Shown: positions 48,195 to 57,343, numbered from the stretch's first letter. The stretch is 64,000 bases of DNA from Croceibacterium sp. TMG7-5b_MA50 (GCF_039830145.1 NZ_CP156082.1:1692001-1756000); one strand, 5' to 3'. Notes: generated by a model from the sequence alone, not told the origin. Translations and numbers: made by a program.

Positions 48195-49412
48195 ATGGAA
48201 CGCAGCAATGGATGTGATGTCGCGATCGTCGGCGGCGGCCTTGCCGGCGGGCTGATCGCGCTGGCCTTGGCGGAGCGGTGCCCCGGCCTGCATGTCCGCG
48301 TGATCGAGGGCGGCGCGGCGGCTGGTGGGCACCACCGGTGGAGCTGGTTCGCCAGCGATCTCGACCCGGCAGGCACGCGGCTGATGGCGCCGTTCCGCAT
48401 GGCGCAATGGCACGAAGGATACGAGGTCGCCTTCCCCCGCCATTGCCGCACGCTGCAAACGCCGTACCGCTCGCTCGCCTCCCGCGACTTCGCCGCCCAT
48501 CTGGCCACGGCGCTGCCGGCGGGGACGCTGGCAACCGGGCAGCGGGTCGCCGGCCTTGCCGCTGACGGCGTGACGCTGGCGGAAGGTGGCCGGGTGCCGG
48601 CGGGGGTGGTGATCGATTGCCGCGGGTTCCAGCCGACCGCGCGGCTGCAGGGCGGATGGCAGGTGTTCCTGGGCCGGCACCTGCGCACCGACCGTCCGCA
48701 CGGCCTGACGCGGCCGACGATCATGGACGCGACGGTGGACCAGACCGATGGCTACCGCTTCGTCTATGTCCTGCCGCTGGCGGCGGACGAGGTGTTCATC
48801 GAGGATACCTATTACCAGGACGCGCCGGTGCTGGACCGCCCGCTGCTGAGCGGGCGGCTGGACGCCTACGCCGCGGCGCATGGCTGGGCGGGCACCGTGC
48901 TGGAGCAGGAGACCGGCGTGCTGCCCGTCATCACCGGCGGCGATTTCGCCGGGTGGCAGGCGGAACAGCGGGTGCCGGGCGTGGCGCGCGCCGGCGCGGG
49001 TGCGGGCTTCGTGCATCCGCTGACCAGCTATACCCTGCCCTTCGCGGTGGAGACCGCGCTGGCGGTGGCGGATGCCTTCGCCCACCAGCCGCAGATGACG
49101 GGCGATGCGCTGGCCACCATGCTGGAACAGCGGGCGGCGGATCACTGGCGGCGCACCGGTTTCTACCGCCTGCTCGGCTCCATGCTGTTCGGCGCCGCCG
49201 GGCCGGCGGAACGCTATCGGGTGTTCGAGCGATTCTATACCCTGTCCGATCCGCTGATCGAACGGTTCTATGCCGGGCGCAGCACCTGGACAGATCGGCT
49301 GCGGGTATTGAGCGGGCGACCGCCCGTGCCGATCGGGGCGGCGGTGCAGGCACTGGTGCAACCACGCGCGCCGCTCTATTCGGGTACGCAACAACAAAGG
49401 GATTGCGCATGA
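48195..49412 (+). CDS. crtY: lycopene beta-cyclase CrtY
   Basis: A 405-aa flavin-dependent cyclase that turns lycopene into beta-carotene. The FAD site DVAIVGGGLAGGLIALALAE opens the protein, followed by the hallmark GGHHRWSWFASDL, VIDCRGF, the YRFVYVLPL and EDTYY segments, and GAGFVHPLTSYTLPFAVETA. Length is normal for proteobacterial CrtY. ATG 48195 was chosen as the codon nearest the Rossmann strand. It opens an operon in which every junction is a 4-nt overlap. Confidence 0.95.
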   Translation: MERSNGCDVAIVGGGLAGGLIALALAERCPGLHVRVIEGGAAAGGHHRWSWFASDLDPAGTRLMAPFRMAQWHEGYEVAFPRHCRTLQTPYRSLASRDFAAHLATALPAGTLATGQRVAGLAADGVTLAEGGRVPAGVVIDCRGFQPTARLQGGWQVFLGRHLRTDRPHGLTRPTIMDATVDQTDGYRFVYVLPLAADEVFIEDTYYQDAPVLDRPLLSGRLDAYAAAHGWAGTVLEQETGVLPVITGGDFAGWQAEQRVPGVARAGAGAGFVHPLTSYTLPFAVETALAVADAFAHQPQMTGDALATMLEQRAADHWRRTGFYRLLGSMLFGAAGPAERYRVFERFYTLSDPLIERFYAGRSTWTDRLRVLSGRPPVPIGAAVQALVQPRAPLYSGTQQQRDCA

Positions 49413-50935
49413 GTACCGACCCGGCGCCGGCGCATGCCCCGGTCGCAATTACTGGCAAGCGCGCCTGCGTGATCGGCGCGGGCTTCGGCGGGCTGGCACT
49501 GGCGATCCGCCTGCAATCGGCCGGCATCGCCACCACCGTGGTGGAGGCGCGCGACAAGCCGGGCGGGCGCGCCTATCACTGGCAGCGCGACGGCTTCACC
49601 TTCGACGCCGGGCCGACCGTGGTGACGGACCCCGCCTGCCTGCAGGAATTGTGGGCCATCACCGGCCACGACATGGCGCAGGACATCGAACTGATGCCGG
49701 TCATGCCGTTCTACCGCCTGAACTGGCCCGACGGCACGAACTTCGATTATTCCAACGACGAGGCGTCGCTGCAGCGGGAGATCGCCAAGCTCGATCCCGC
49801 GGACATCGCCGGGTACGAACGGTTCCTGCAATATTCGGCCGGCGTGTTCCACGAAGGGTACGAGAAGCTGGGCAGCGTGCCGTTCCTGGACTTCGCCAGC
49901 ATGGTGAAGGCGGCACCGGCGCTGGCCAAGTACCAGGCGTGGCGTTCGGTCTATTCCGTGGTCAGCAGCTACATCAACAACGAGAAGCTGCGTGAGGCGC
50001 TGAGCTTCCACACATTGCTGGTGGGCGGCAACCCGATGACCACCAGTTCGATCTACGCCCTGATCCACAAGCTGGAGAAGGATGGCGGCGTGTGGTGGGC
50101 GCGCGGCGGGACCAACCGTCTGATCGCGGCCATGGTCCGTCATTTCGAACGGCTGGGCGGCACCGTCCGGCTGGACGACGCCGTCACCGCAATCGGCACG
50201 GTCGGCGATCGGGCGAGCAGCGTCACCACCAAGAGCGGCTGGAACGAAAGCTTCGACGCGGTGGCGAGCAATGGCGACATCGTCCATTCGTACCGCGACC
50301 TCCTGGGCGGCAACCAGCGCGGGCAGCGGCGCGGGCGGGCGCTGATGAAGAAGCGGTTTTCCCCCAGCCTGTTCGTGGTGCATTTCGGGATCGAGGGCAC
50401 CTGGCCCGGCATCCCGCATCACATGATCCTGTTCGGCCCCCGGTACAAAGGCCTGCTGGACGACATCTACACCCACGGCGTGCTGCCGGAAGATTTCTCC
50501 ATCTACCTGCACCATCCCACAGTCACCGATCCGGGCATGGCGCCGCCGGGGATGAGCACGTTCTACGCGCTGGTGCCGGTCGCCCATCTGGGCAAGCTGG
50601 CGATCGACTGGGATGTGGTCGGCCCGCAGCTGGAAAAGCGTATCCTGGACGAGGTCGGCCGCCGGCTGATCCCCGACATCCACAGCCGCATCGTGACCAA
50701 GTTCCATTATGCGCCGACGGACTTCGTGGCCGATCTCAACGCCCACCTGGGCAGCGCCTTCAGCCTGGAGCCGGTGCTGACGCAAAGCGCCTTCTTCCGC
50801 GGGCACAACCGGGACGACGTGATCCGCAACTTCTACCTGGTGGGGGCCGGCACCCATCCGGGCGCAGGCATCCCCGGCGTGGTGGGCAGCGCGAAGGCGA
50901 CGGCCGGCCTGATGCTGGAGGATCTGGCGACGTGA
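49409..50935 (+). CDS. crtI: phytoene desaturase CrtI
   Basis: A 508-aa FAD enzyme that desaturates phytoene to lycopene. The dinucleotide site is ACVIGAGFGGLALAIRLQSA, followed by EARDKPGGRAYHW and FTFDAGPTVVTDP. The C-terminal family motif is NFYLVGAGTHPGAGIPGVVG. ATG 49409 overlaps the crtY stop (ATGA). The stop overlaps the start of the barstar-like gene (GTGA). Confidence 0.97.
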   Translation: MSTDPAPAHAPVAITGKRACVIGAGFGGLALAIRLQSAGIATTVVEARDKPGGRAYHWQRDGFTFDAGPTVVTDPACLQELWAITGHDMAQDIELMPVMPFYRLNWPDGTNFDYSNDEASLQREIAKLDPADIAGYERFLQYSAGVFHEGYEKLGSVPFLDFASMVKAAPALAKYQAWRSVYSVVSSYINNEKLREALSFHTLLVGGNPMTTSSIYALIHKLEKDGGVWWARGGTNRLIAAMVRHFERLGGTVRLDDAVTAIGTVGDRASSVTTKSGWNESFDAVASNGDIVHSYRDLLGGNQRGQRRGRALMKKRFSPSLFVVHFGIEGTWPGIPHHMILFGPRYKGLLDDIYTHGVLPEDFSIYLHHPTVTDPGMAPPGMSTFYALVPVAHLGKLAIDWDVVGPQLEKRILDEVGRRLIPDIHSRIVTKFHYAPTDFVADLNAHLGSAFSLEPVLTQSAFFRGHNRDDVIRNFYLVGAGTHPGAGIPGVVGSAKATAGLMLEDLAT

Positions 50936-51234
50936 CAACCCTGACGCTCGACGGCGGAACCATGGGGTCGCTGGCGGACCTGCACGCCCAGGTGGCGCGG
51001 CACCCGGAGACGCCGGGCGATCACGGTCCCAATCTCGACGCGCTGTTCGACGTGCTGCTCGCCTACTACACCGCCCCGCTGGCCATCATCTGGCGCAATG
51101 CCGCCGCCGCCCGCGCCGCGCTGGGCCCCGATTTCGCGCGCGCCAAGCAGGTGTTCGACGACGCGGTGGCGTATTACCATGCAAAGGGCCGCGCGGCCGT
51201 GTTTACCATTGTCGAAGGATCCGAAGCACCATGA
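50932..51234 (+). CDS. barstar-like protein (RNase-inhibitor fold)
   Basis: A 100-aa protein that lines up with barstar along most of its length: LDGGTMGSLADLHAQV matches the first strand and helix, HGPNLDALFDVL matches the barnase-binding helix (Asp36 and Asp40 correspond to barstar Asp35 and Asp39), and PLAIIWRN and FTIVEG match later strands. Barstar Tyr29, Trp38 and Glu76 become Asp, Phe and Asp. Barstar-fold proteins inhibit secreted or intracellular RNases, but no barnase-like gene is visible in this window. GTG start and ATGA end overlaps lock it into the carotenoid operon. Confidence 0.82.
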   Translation: MTTLTLDGGTMGSLADLHAQVARHPETPGDHGPNLDALFDVLLAYYTAPLAIIWRNAAAARAALGPDFARAKQVFDDAVAYYHAKGRAAVFTIVEGSEAP

Positions 51235-51815
51235 ACCGCCTTGCCGTCTATTGCGGGTCCGCCACCCCGGCAGATCCCCGCTACGTCGCGCTGGCGCGGG
51301 ACACCGGCGCGGTGCTCGCCCGGCGTGGCATCGGCGTGGTCTATGGCGGCGGCACGCGTGGGCTGATGGGCGCGCTGGCCGAGGGCGCGTTGGCCGAAGG
51401 CGGCGAGGTGATCGGCGTCATTCCCGAGGCGCTGGCCGCCACGGCGGAGGTCGCCAACCATGCCTGCACCGAACTGCACACGGTTGCCACCATGCACGAG
51501 CGCAAGCTGCGCTTCACCGATCTGTCGGATGGGTTCCTGACGCTGCCCGGCGGGGTCGGCACGATGGACGAATTGTGGGAAGCGGTCAGTTGGGCGCAGC
51601 TCGGCTATCACACCAAGCCGGTGGGGCTGCTGAACGCGTTCGGCTTCTATGACGGGCTGGTGGCGTTCAACCGGACGATGGTGGATACCGGCTTCATCCG
51701 GCCGATGCACCAGGACATCATCATGGTCGAAACCGAGCTTGAGCCATTGTTGCAGCGGATGGCCGATCATCGCCCCCATCGCCCGATCTTCGCCATGGCG
51801 GCGGAAGAATTGTGA
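51231..51815 (+). CDS. LOG-family protein (TIGR00730, cytokinin-riboside phosphoribohydrolase-like)
   Basis: A 194-aa Rossmann-like protein. The motif PGGxGTxxE appears as LPGGVGTMDELWE, and the N-terminal AVYCGSATPADPRYVALA and GVVYGGGTRGLMGALAEGAL are typical. Relatives remove ribose-5-phosphate from nucleoside monophosphates; whether this one makes cytokinin-like bases is unknown. It overlaps the barstar-like gene (ATGA) and crtB (GTGA) and is therefore a fixed member of the carotenoid operon. Confidence 0.9.
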   Translation: MNRLAVYCGSATPADPRYVALARDTGAVLARRGIGVVYGGGTRGLMGALAEGALAEGGEVIGVIPEALAATAEVANHACTELHTVATMHERKLRFTDLSDGFLTLPGGVGTMDELWEAVSWAQLGYHTKPVGLLNAFGFYDGLVAFNRTMVDTGFIRPMHQDIIMVETELEPLLQRMADHRPHRPIFAMAAEEL

Positions 51816-52915
51816 GCAGCACGCCGCCTTCCACCGGCCGCCCGCGCACGGTGCCGCGGCGCATGCTGGCGCCCAGCCGCATCCTGCGCCCGACCCCGCG
51901 CCAGATCGGCGGCGGGCGCGAACGGGCTGACCTGGTGGCGGAGGCGCACCGCGCGATCCGCAAGGGGAGCAAGAGCTTCGCCGCCGCGAGCCGGTTGTTC
52001 GACCGGGAGACGCGGGAGAAGGCCTGGCTGCTCTATGCCTGGTGCCGGCGGTGTGACGACATCGCGGACGGGCAGGACAGCGGCTTCACCCTCAGGCCCG
52101 GAACCGACGGGCAGGAGCGGATCCGCGGTATTCGTGTGCTGACCGCGCGCGCACTGGAAGGCCAGCCGACCGCCGAGCCGGCGTTCGATGCCTTCGGCCA
52201 GGTCGCGCTGGAGGCGGGGCTGAAGGCCGATCTCGCCGCCGACGTGATCGAAGGCTTCGCGCTGGACCTCGCCGGGTGGCGGCCGCGCACGGAGATGGAT
52301 CTGTGGCGCTATTGCTACCATGTCGCCGGGGCCGTGGGCGTGATGATGGCGCGGGTCATGGACGTGGATGGCGAGGACGAGGAGCTGCTCGACCGCGCCT
52401 GCGACCTCGGCCTGGCGTTCCAGATCGGCAACATCGTGCGCGACATCAGCGAGGATGCGGCGGCAGACCGCTGCTACATCCCGGCCGAGTGGCTGGCGGA
52501 GGCGGACATTCCGCCGGGCGAGCACATGAAGCCCGCCTTTCGCCCGCAACTGGTGGCGCTGGTCGCGCGCATGGTGGCCCTGGCGGAGGAGCGGGAGGCG
52601 GCGGCGCGGATCGGCGCGGCCAGCCTCGCCTTCCGGCAGCGCTGGGCCGTGCTGGCGGCCGCCAACATCTATGGCGCGATCGGGCGCAAGGTGCGGCGCA
52701 AGGGGGCCAAGGCGTGGGACCGGCGCGTGCGGGTCGGCAAGCTGGCGAAGCTGCGCCATGTCGCCGCCGCTTTGTTCGAAGCGATGCGATCGCCTGCGGA
52801 GCCGCCGGCCGAATGGCCGCAGCCGACGCGTGGCAGCATCCTGCTGGCGGTGCGCATGGCCGGGCCGATCGCACCGATGCCGATGACTCCGCTGCCGGAT
52901 GAGGCTACACCTTAG
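51812..52915 (+). CDS. crtB: phytoene synthase CrtB
   Basis: A 367-aa enzyme that joins two geranylgeranyl diphosphates into phytoene. Both aspartate-rich motifs are present: CRRCDDIADG (Asp82, Asp83 and Asp86) and IGNIVRDISEDAAADRCYIP. A basic N-terminal extension of about 35 residues precedes the conserved region and a basic tail (GRKVRRKGAKAWDRRVRVGK) ends it. The GTG start overlaps the LOG-gene stop. Last gene of the operon; crtE and crtZ are not in the window. Confidence 0.95.
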   Translation: MSSTPPSTGRPRTVPRRMLAPSRILRPTPRQIGGGRERADLVAEAHRAIRKGSKSFAAASRLFDRETREKAWLLYAWCRRCDDIADGQDSGFTLRPGTDGQERIRGIRVLTARALEGQPTAEPAFDAFGQVALEAGLKADLAADVIEGFALDLAGWRPRTEMDLWRYCYHVAGAVGVMMARVMDVDGEDEELLDRACDLGLAFQIGNIVRDISEDAAADRCYIPAEWLAEADIPPGEHMKPAFRPQLVALVARMVALAEEREAAARIGAASLAFRQRWAVLAAANIYGAIGRKVRRKGAKAWDRRVRVGKLAKLRHVAAALFEAMRSPAEPPAEWPQPTRGSILLAVRMAGPIAPMPMTPLPDEATP

Positions 52916-52942
52916 TTACATAAGAAACTGGGTGAGAGTGCC

Positions 52943-54880
52943 ATGATCCGTTCCGTCCTGATCGCCAATCGCGGCGAGATCGCCTGCCGTGTCATCCGGA
53001 CCGCCCGCGCCATGGGCCTGCGCACCGTGGCCGTCCATTCCGAGGCGGATGCCCGCGCGCTGCACGTGCGGATGGCGGACCATGCGGTGGCGATCGGCCC
53101 GGCAGCGGCGGCGGAAAGCTATCTGAACGGCCGGCGGATCATCGAGGCGGCGCTACACAGCGGCGCCGATGCGATCCATCCCGGTTACGGCTTCCTGTCC
53201 GAGAACGCCGACTTCGCGGAAGACGTGATGGCGGCCGGGCTGATCTGGGTCGGCGCGCCGCCTGCCGCGATCCGCGCCATGGGGCTGAAGGACGCGGCCA
53301 AGCAGCGGATGCGTGGCGCGGGTGTGCCGGTGACGCCCGGCTATGACGGCGCGGACCAGGACCCTGCCCGCCTGCTGGCGGAGGCGGAGGCGATCGGCTG
53401 GCCGGTGCTGGTGAAGGCGGTCGCCGGTGGCGGCGGCAAAGGGATGCGGCTGGTCGAGCGGCGCGAAGACTTCGCCGGCGCGCTCGATTCCTGCCGGCGG
53501 GAGGCCGCGGCGGCGTTCGGCAACGACCGGGTGCTGCTGGAGAAATGGATCAGCAGCCCGCGCCATATCGAGGTGCAGGTGTTCGGCGACGCGCACGGCA
53601 ATGTGGTGCACCTGTTCGAACGCGACTGTTCGCTGCAGCGGCGGCACCAGAAGGTGATCGAGGAAGCGCCCGCCCCCGGCCTGGACGCCGCCACGCGCGC
53701 GGCGATCTGCGACGCGGCGGTGCGTGCGGCGCGGGCGGTCGATTATGTCGGCGCGGGGACGGTGGAGTTCATCGCCGATGGCAGCCGCGGGCTCAGCGCC
53801 GATCGCGTGTTCTTCATGGAGATGAACACCCGGCTGCAGGTGGAGCATCCGGTGACCGAAGCGATCACCGGCATCGACCTGGTGGAGTGGCAGCTACGCG
53901 TCGCGGCGGGTGAGCCGCTGCCATTGTCGCAGGACGACCTGGCGATTACCGGCCATGCGGTGGAGGCGCGGCTGTATGCGGAGGATCCGACGCGCGGCTT
54001 CCTGCCAGCGACCGGCCCGCTCGACTTGCTGGACTGGGGCGAGGCGCCGATCCGGATCGAGACGGGGGTGGAACAGGGGGACCGGGTCAGCCCGTTCTAC
54101 GACCCGATGATCGCCAAGCTGGTGGCGCACGGGGAGACACGGGCGGAGGCGCATGCCTGCCTGGCGGAGGCGCTGCATTCGCTGCGCATCTGGCCGGTCC
54201 GGACCAATGCGGCCTTCCTGCTCGCGTGTCTCGGCGATCCGGTCATGCAGACCGGGCAGGCGACCACCGGCCTTATCGCGGAGCGGGGCGAGCTGCTGAC
54301 CGATGCGGGGGCGCCCGGCGACAATGAATGGCAGGTGGCGGCGCTGGCGCTGTTCGCGCCGTTCTACAACGCCGGGGCCGAGCCCGGAGCGGGGCCGTGG
54401 GACCGGCTGAGCGGCCTGCGCCCCAACTCAGCACCCAAGGCACGCATCACCGTGCAGCATCATGGCGCCGGCGGCGCGGCGGAGCTGCGCGTGCTGGATT
54501 TGGCCGATTGCCTGGACGCGGACGGAACGGCCATACCGGTCGCGGGCGGCGTGCTGGTGGCGCGCGACGGGCAGCCGTTCCTGTTCAGCCTGCCGCGCTT
54601 CGCCGCAGGGGCCGCGCAGGTCGGCGATGGCACGATCCTGGCCCCCATGCCCGGCCGGGTGATCGCGGTCGACGTGGCCGATGGCGACGAGGTCGTCGCC
54701 GGGCAGCGGCTGCTGGTGCTGGAGGCGATGAAGATGGAACACGCGCTGACCGCCCAGGCGGATGGCGTGGTGGCGGACCTGGCGGTGGCGACAGGCGCGC
54801 AGGTCCAGGTGGATGCGCCGCTGGTGCGGGTCAGGCCCGCGGCGGCGGCATCACCGGCACCGGCCGCTTCGGCGGGTTGA
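52943..54880 (+). CDS. biotin-containing acyl-CoA carboxylase alpha subunit (methylcrotonyl/propionyl/acetyl-CoA type)
   Basis: A 645-aa protein with a biotin carboxylase domain (SVLIANRGEIACRVIRTAR, ATP motif VKAVAGGGGKGMRLVE, EMNTRLQVEHPVTEAITGID) and a C-terminal biotin-carrier domain whose acceptor Lys597 is in LEAMKMEHAL. The layout fits LiuD/MccA or PccA. No beta subunit or leucine-degradation gene is in the window, so the acyl-CoA substrate cannot be fixed. It starts 27 nt after crtB. Its 3' end overlaps the convergent transporter gene by 50 nt. Confidence 0.88.
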   Translation: MIRSVLIANRGEIACRVIRTARAMGLRTVAVHSEADARALHVRMADHAVAIGPAAAAESYLNGRRIIEAALHSGADAIHPGYGFLSENADFAEDVMAAGLIWVGAPPAAIRAMGLKDAAKQRMRGAGVPVTPGYDGADQDPARLLAEAEAIGWPVLVKAVAGGGGKGMRLVERREDFAGALDSCRREAAAAFGNDRVLLEKWISSPRHIEVQVFGDAHGNVVHLFERDCSLQRRHQKVIEEAPAPGLDAATRAAICDAAVRAARAVDYVGAGTVEFIADGSRGLSADRVFFMEMNTRLQVEHPVTEAITGIDLVEWQLRVAAGEPLPLSQDDLAITGHAVEARLYAEDPTRGFLPATGPLDLLDWGEAPIRIETGVEQGDRVSPFYDPMIAKLVAHGETRAEAHACLAEALHSLRIWPVRTNAAFLLACLGDPVMQTGQATTGLIAERGELLTDAGAPGDNEWQVAALALFAPFYNAGAEPGAGPWDRLSGLRPNSAPKARITVQHHGAGGAAELRVLDLADCLDADGTAIPVAGGVLVARDGQPFLFSLPRFAAGAAQVGDGTILAPMPGRVIAVDVADGDEVVAGQRLLVLEAMKMEHALTAQADGVVADLAVATGAQVQVDAPLVRVRPAAAASPAPAASAG

Positions 54881-56099
54881 GGCGGCGGAACAGGCGCCCC
54901 TTCTCGCTGAACAGCACCAGCACGAAGGCGGCGACACTGCAGATCAGCAGCGCATGGGCAAAGGGCCGTGCCGTGCCGTCGTAAGCCTGCCCGATCAGCA
55001 GGCCGACGACCGCCGCGCCGAACATCCGGCAGAAGGTCTGGGCGGAACTGGCCGCGCCGGCAATGCGGGCGAAGGGCTGCATGGCGATGGAGCCGAAATT
55101 GGCGCCCAGGAAGCCCAGCAGCATCAGATTGGTCGCCATTAGCGGCAGGAACACGGCAAGATCGCCCGGATGGTAGTGCGATGCCCAGACCTGCGCCGCC
55201 GCGACCACCATGAACACCAGCACGCCGGTATGGCTGACCCGCCGCGCGCCGAACCGTTCGACGATGCGCGAATTGACGATGTTGGACACCGCCATCATCG
55301 CGGCGGTGCCGCCGAACACCACCGGGAACCAGTCGCCCACGGCGAAATGTTCGCCCAGCAACTGTTGCGCACTGTTGACGTAGCCGAATACCGCCCCGAC
55401 CAGCAGCCCGGCACCCAGGACATAGCCGATGGCGCCCCGGTTGAAGAAGCCGGCCGCCATGTTGCGGGCGATCACCGGCAGGTCCAGCCGCTGGCGGTTT
55501 TCCGGATGCAGCGTTTCGGGCAAACGCAGCCAGACCCACAGGCCCGCGAGGACCGCGACCACCGCGAACGCGACGAAGATGGCCCGCCAGCCCGCCACCA
55601 GCATGATCGCCTGCCCCAGGCTGGGGGCGATGACCGGCACGGTGATGAAGACCGCGCTGACGAGGCTCATCAACCGGGCCATGCGGTCGCCGGCGAACTG
55701 GTCGCGGATAATGGCGGTGGGAACCACCATCAGCCCAGCGCACAGCACGCCCTGCAGGATGCGCAGGCCCAGCAGCACCTCGAACGAATGGATCGCCGCA
55801 ATCAGCAGCGAGCATGCGGCATAGGCCGCGAGACTGACGAAGATCACCGGCCGGCGCCCGAACCGGTCGGCCAGCGATCCCGGCAGCAGGCAGCCGGCAC
55901 CATTGGCCAGCAGGTACACGCCGACGACCAATTGCCGCCGGTTGCCGTCGACCACGCCCAGTTCGCCGGCCATCTGGCCCAGGGCAGGCAGCATGGCATC
56001 GATGGCGAGCGCATTGAGGCTCATCAACAGGGCGATGATCACCACCAGCTCGCGCTGGCCGATGATCTTGGTGGCGGGGGAAGCGGCGGTGGTGGCCAT
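54831..56099 (-). CDS. Bcr/CflA-family multidrug efflux MFS transporter
   Basis: A carrier of about 422 aa with 12 helices. The opening segment ELVVIIALLMSLNALAIDAM followed by LPAL, the motif GSLADRFGRRPVIF, LRILQGVLCAGLMVVPTA and IRDQFAGDRMARLMS are typical of the Bcr/CflA drug-efflux group. The start is uncertain: ATG at 56141, 56117 and 56099 are all in frame and none has a good ribosome site; I used the shortest. The last 50 nt lie inside the end of the convergent carboxylase gene. Confidence 0.85.
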   Translation of the reverse strand: MATTAASPATKIIGQRELVVIIALLMSLNALAIDAMLPALGQMAGELGVVDGNRRQLVVGVYLLANGAGCLLPGSLADRFGRRPVIFVSLAAYAACSLLIAAIHSFEVLLGLRILQGVLCAGLMVVPTAIIRDQFAGDRMARLMSLVSAVFITVPVIAPSLGQAIMLVAGWRAIFVAFAVVAVLAGLWVWLRLPETLHPENRQRLDLPVIARNMAAGFFNRGAIGYVLGAGLLVGAVFGYVNSAQQLLGEHFAVGDWFPVVFGGTAAMMAVSNIVNSRIVERFGARRVSHTGVLVFMVVAAAQVWASHYHPGDLAVFLPLMATNLMLLGFLGANFGSIAMQPFARIAGAASSAQTFCRMFGAAVVGLLIGQAYDGTARPFAHALLICSVAAFVLVLFSEKGRLFRRLNPPKRPVPVMPPPRA

Positions 56100-56178
56100 G
56101 GCGTCGCGTAGACCCATGTTGCGCTGCGGTAAACACTTCATGGCAGCACATCGCCGCCACCTATGCTAGGAACAGGCG

Positions 56179-57342
56179 GTGAACAGCCAGCCGGCCCTGA
56201 TCGAATCGGCGCCCGCCCCGGTGGCGGAGGTCCCTGCCCCTGCGCCGACGGAGGATACCAGCCGCAAGGTGATCCATGTCGACATGGACGCCTTCTTCGC
56301 CAGCGTGGAGCAACGCGACGATCCATCGCTGCGCGGCAAGCCTGTGGCGGTGGGCGGCAGCAGCGGCCGCGGCGTGGTGGCCGCCGCCAGTTACGAGGCG
56401 CGCGTGTTCGGCATCCGGTCCGCCATGCCGTCCGCCACCGCGCGCCGGCTGTGCCCGGACCTGATCTTCTGCAAGAGCCGGTTCGACGTCTATCACGAGG
56501 TGTCGCAGCAGATCCGCGCGATCTTCGCCCGCTTCACCGACCTCATCGAACCGCTGAGCCTGGACGAAGCTTATCTGGACGTGACGCGCAATCACCTGGG
56601 CATCGCGTCCGCCACCAAGATCGCGCGGGAGATCCGGCGCATGATCCGGGAGGAGACGGGCCTGACCGCCAGCGCCGGCGTGTCGTACAACAAGTTCCTG
56701 GCGAAGCTCGCCAGCGACCAGAACAAGCCGGACGGCCTGTGCATCATCAAGCCGGGGGACGGCGCCGCCTTCGTGGCGACGCTGCCCGTCCGCCGGTTCC
56801 ACGGCATCGGCCCGCGCGGGGCGGAGAAGATGGCCAGGCTGGGCGTGGAGACGGGCGCCGACCTAGCGGGCAAGGACGCCGACTGGCTGCGGGAAAATTT
56901 CGGCAGTTTCGGCGAGTATCTGTTCCATGCCGCGCGGGGGATCGACCATCGGCCGGTGCGGGCGCACCGGGAACGCAAGTCCATCGGCGGGGAACGCACC
57001 TTCGGCACCGATCTGCACGCGCCGCACGATCTTCACGCCATGCTCGACAATATCGTGGAGATCGTCTGGACGCGGATCGCCGACAAGGGTGCGCAGGGCC
57101 GCACGGTGACGCTGAAGCTGAAGTTCAACGACTTCCAGCTGGTGACCCGCGCCCGGTCCCTGCCTCACCCGGTGCGGGGACGCGATCAGTTCACGACCAT
57201 CGCGCGCGAGCTGCTGGCCGAGCAATTGCCCCTGCCCCGCCCGATCCGGCTGATGGGCCTGACGCTGAGCGCGCTGGGCGATGCGCCGGACACGCCACCA
57301 CCGCCGGCCGCGCCGCGCGCCCAGCAATTGCAGCTGCTATAG
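56179..57342 (+). CDS. dinB: DNA polymerase IV (Y-family, DinB)
   Basis: A 387-aa translesion polymerase. The catalytic carboxylates are in HVDMDAFFASVEQ (Asp35) and LSLDEAYLDVT (Asp129 and Glu130). The steric-gate region is inside MDAFFA, and the thumb/little-finger signature RRFHGIGPRGAEKMARLG and RERKSIGGERTF are present. A GTG start follows AGGAAC. There is an extra N-terminal tail of about 28 residues rich in Ala and Pro. A C-terminal beta-clamp-like motif QLQLL closes the protein. No LexA box was identified. Confidence 0.96.
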   Translation: MNSQPALIESAPAPVAEVPAPAPTEDTSRKVIHVDMDAFFASVEQRDDPSLRGKPVAVGGSSGRGVVAAASYEARVFGIRSAMPSATARRLCPDLIFCKSRFDVYHEVSQQIRAIFARFTDLIEPLSLDEAYLDVTRNHLGIASATKIAREIRRMIREETGLTASAGVSYNKFLAKLASDQNKPDGLCIIKPGDGAAFVATLPVRRFHGIGPRGAEKMARLGVETGADLAGKDADWLRENFGSFGEYLFHAARGIDHRPVRAHRERKSIGGERTFGTDLHAPHDLHAMLDNIVEIVWTRIADKGAQGRTVTLKLKFNDFQLVTRARSLPHPVRGRDQFTTIARELLAEQLPLPRPIRLMGLTLSALGDAPDTPPPPAAPRAQQLQLL

Positions 57343-57343
57343 G

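Noticed and set aside
50932-51234. Reading the barstar-like gene as a toxin-antitoxin pair with the LOG-like gene
   Set aside because: The LOG-like protein has an intact PGGxGTxxE enzyme motif and no ribonuclease features, so it is not a barnase-type toxin.
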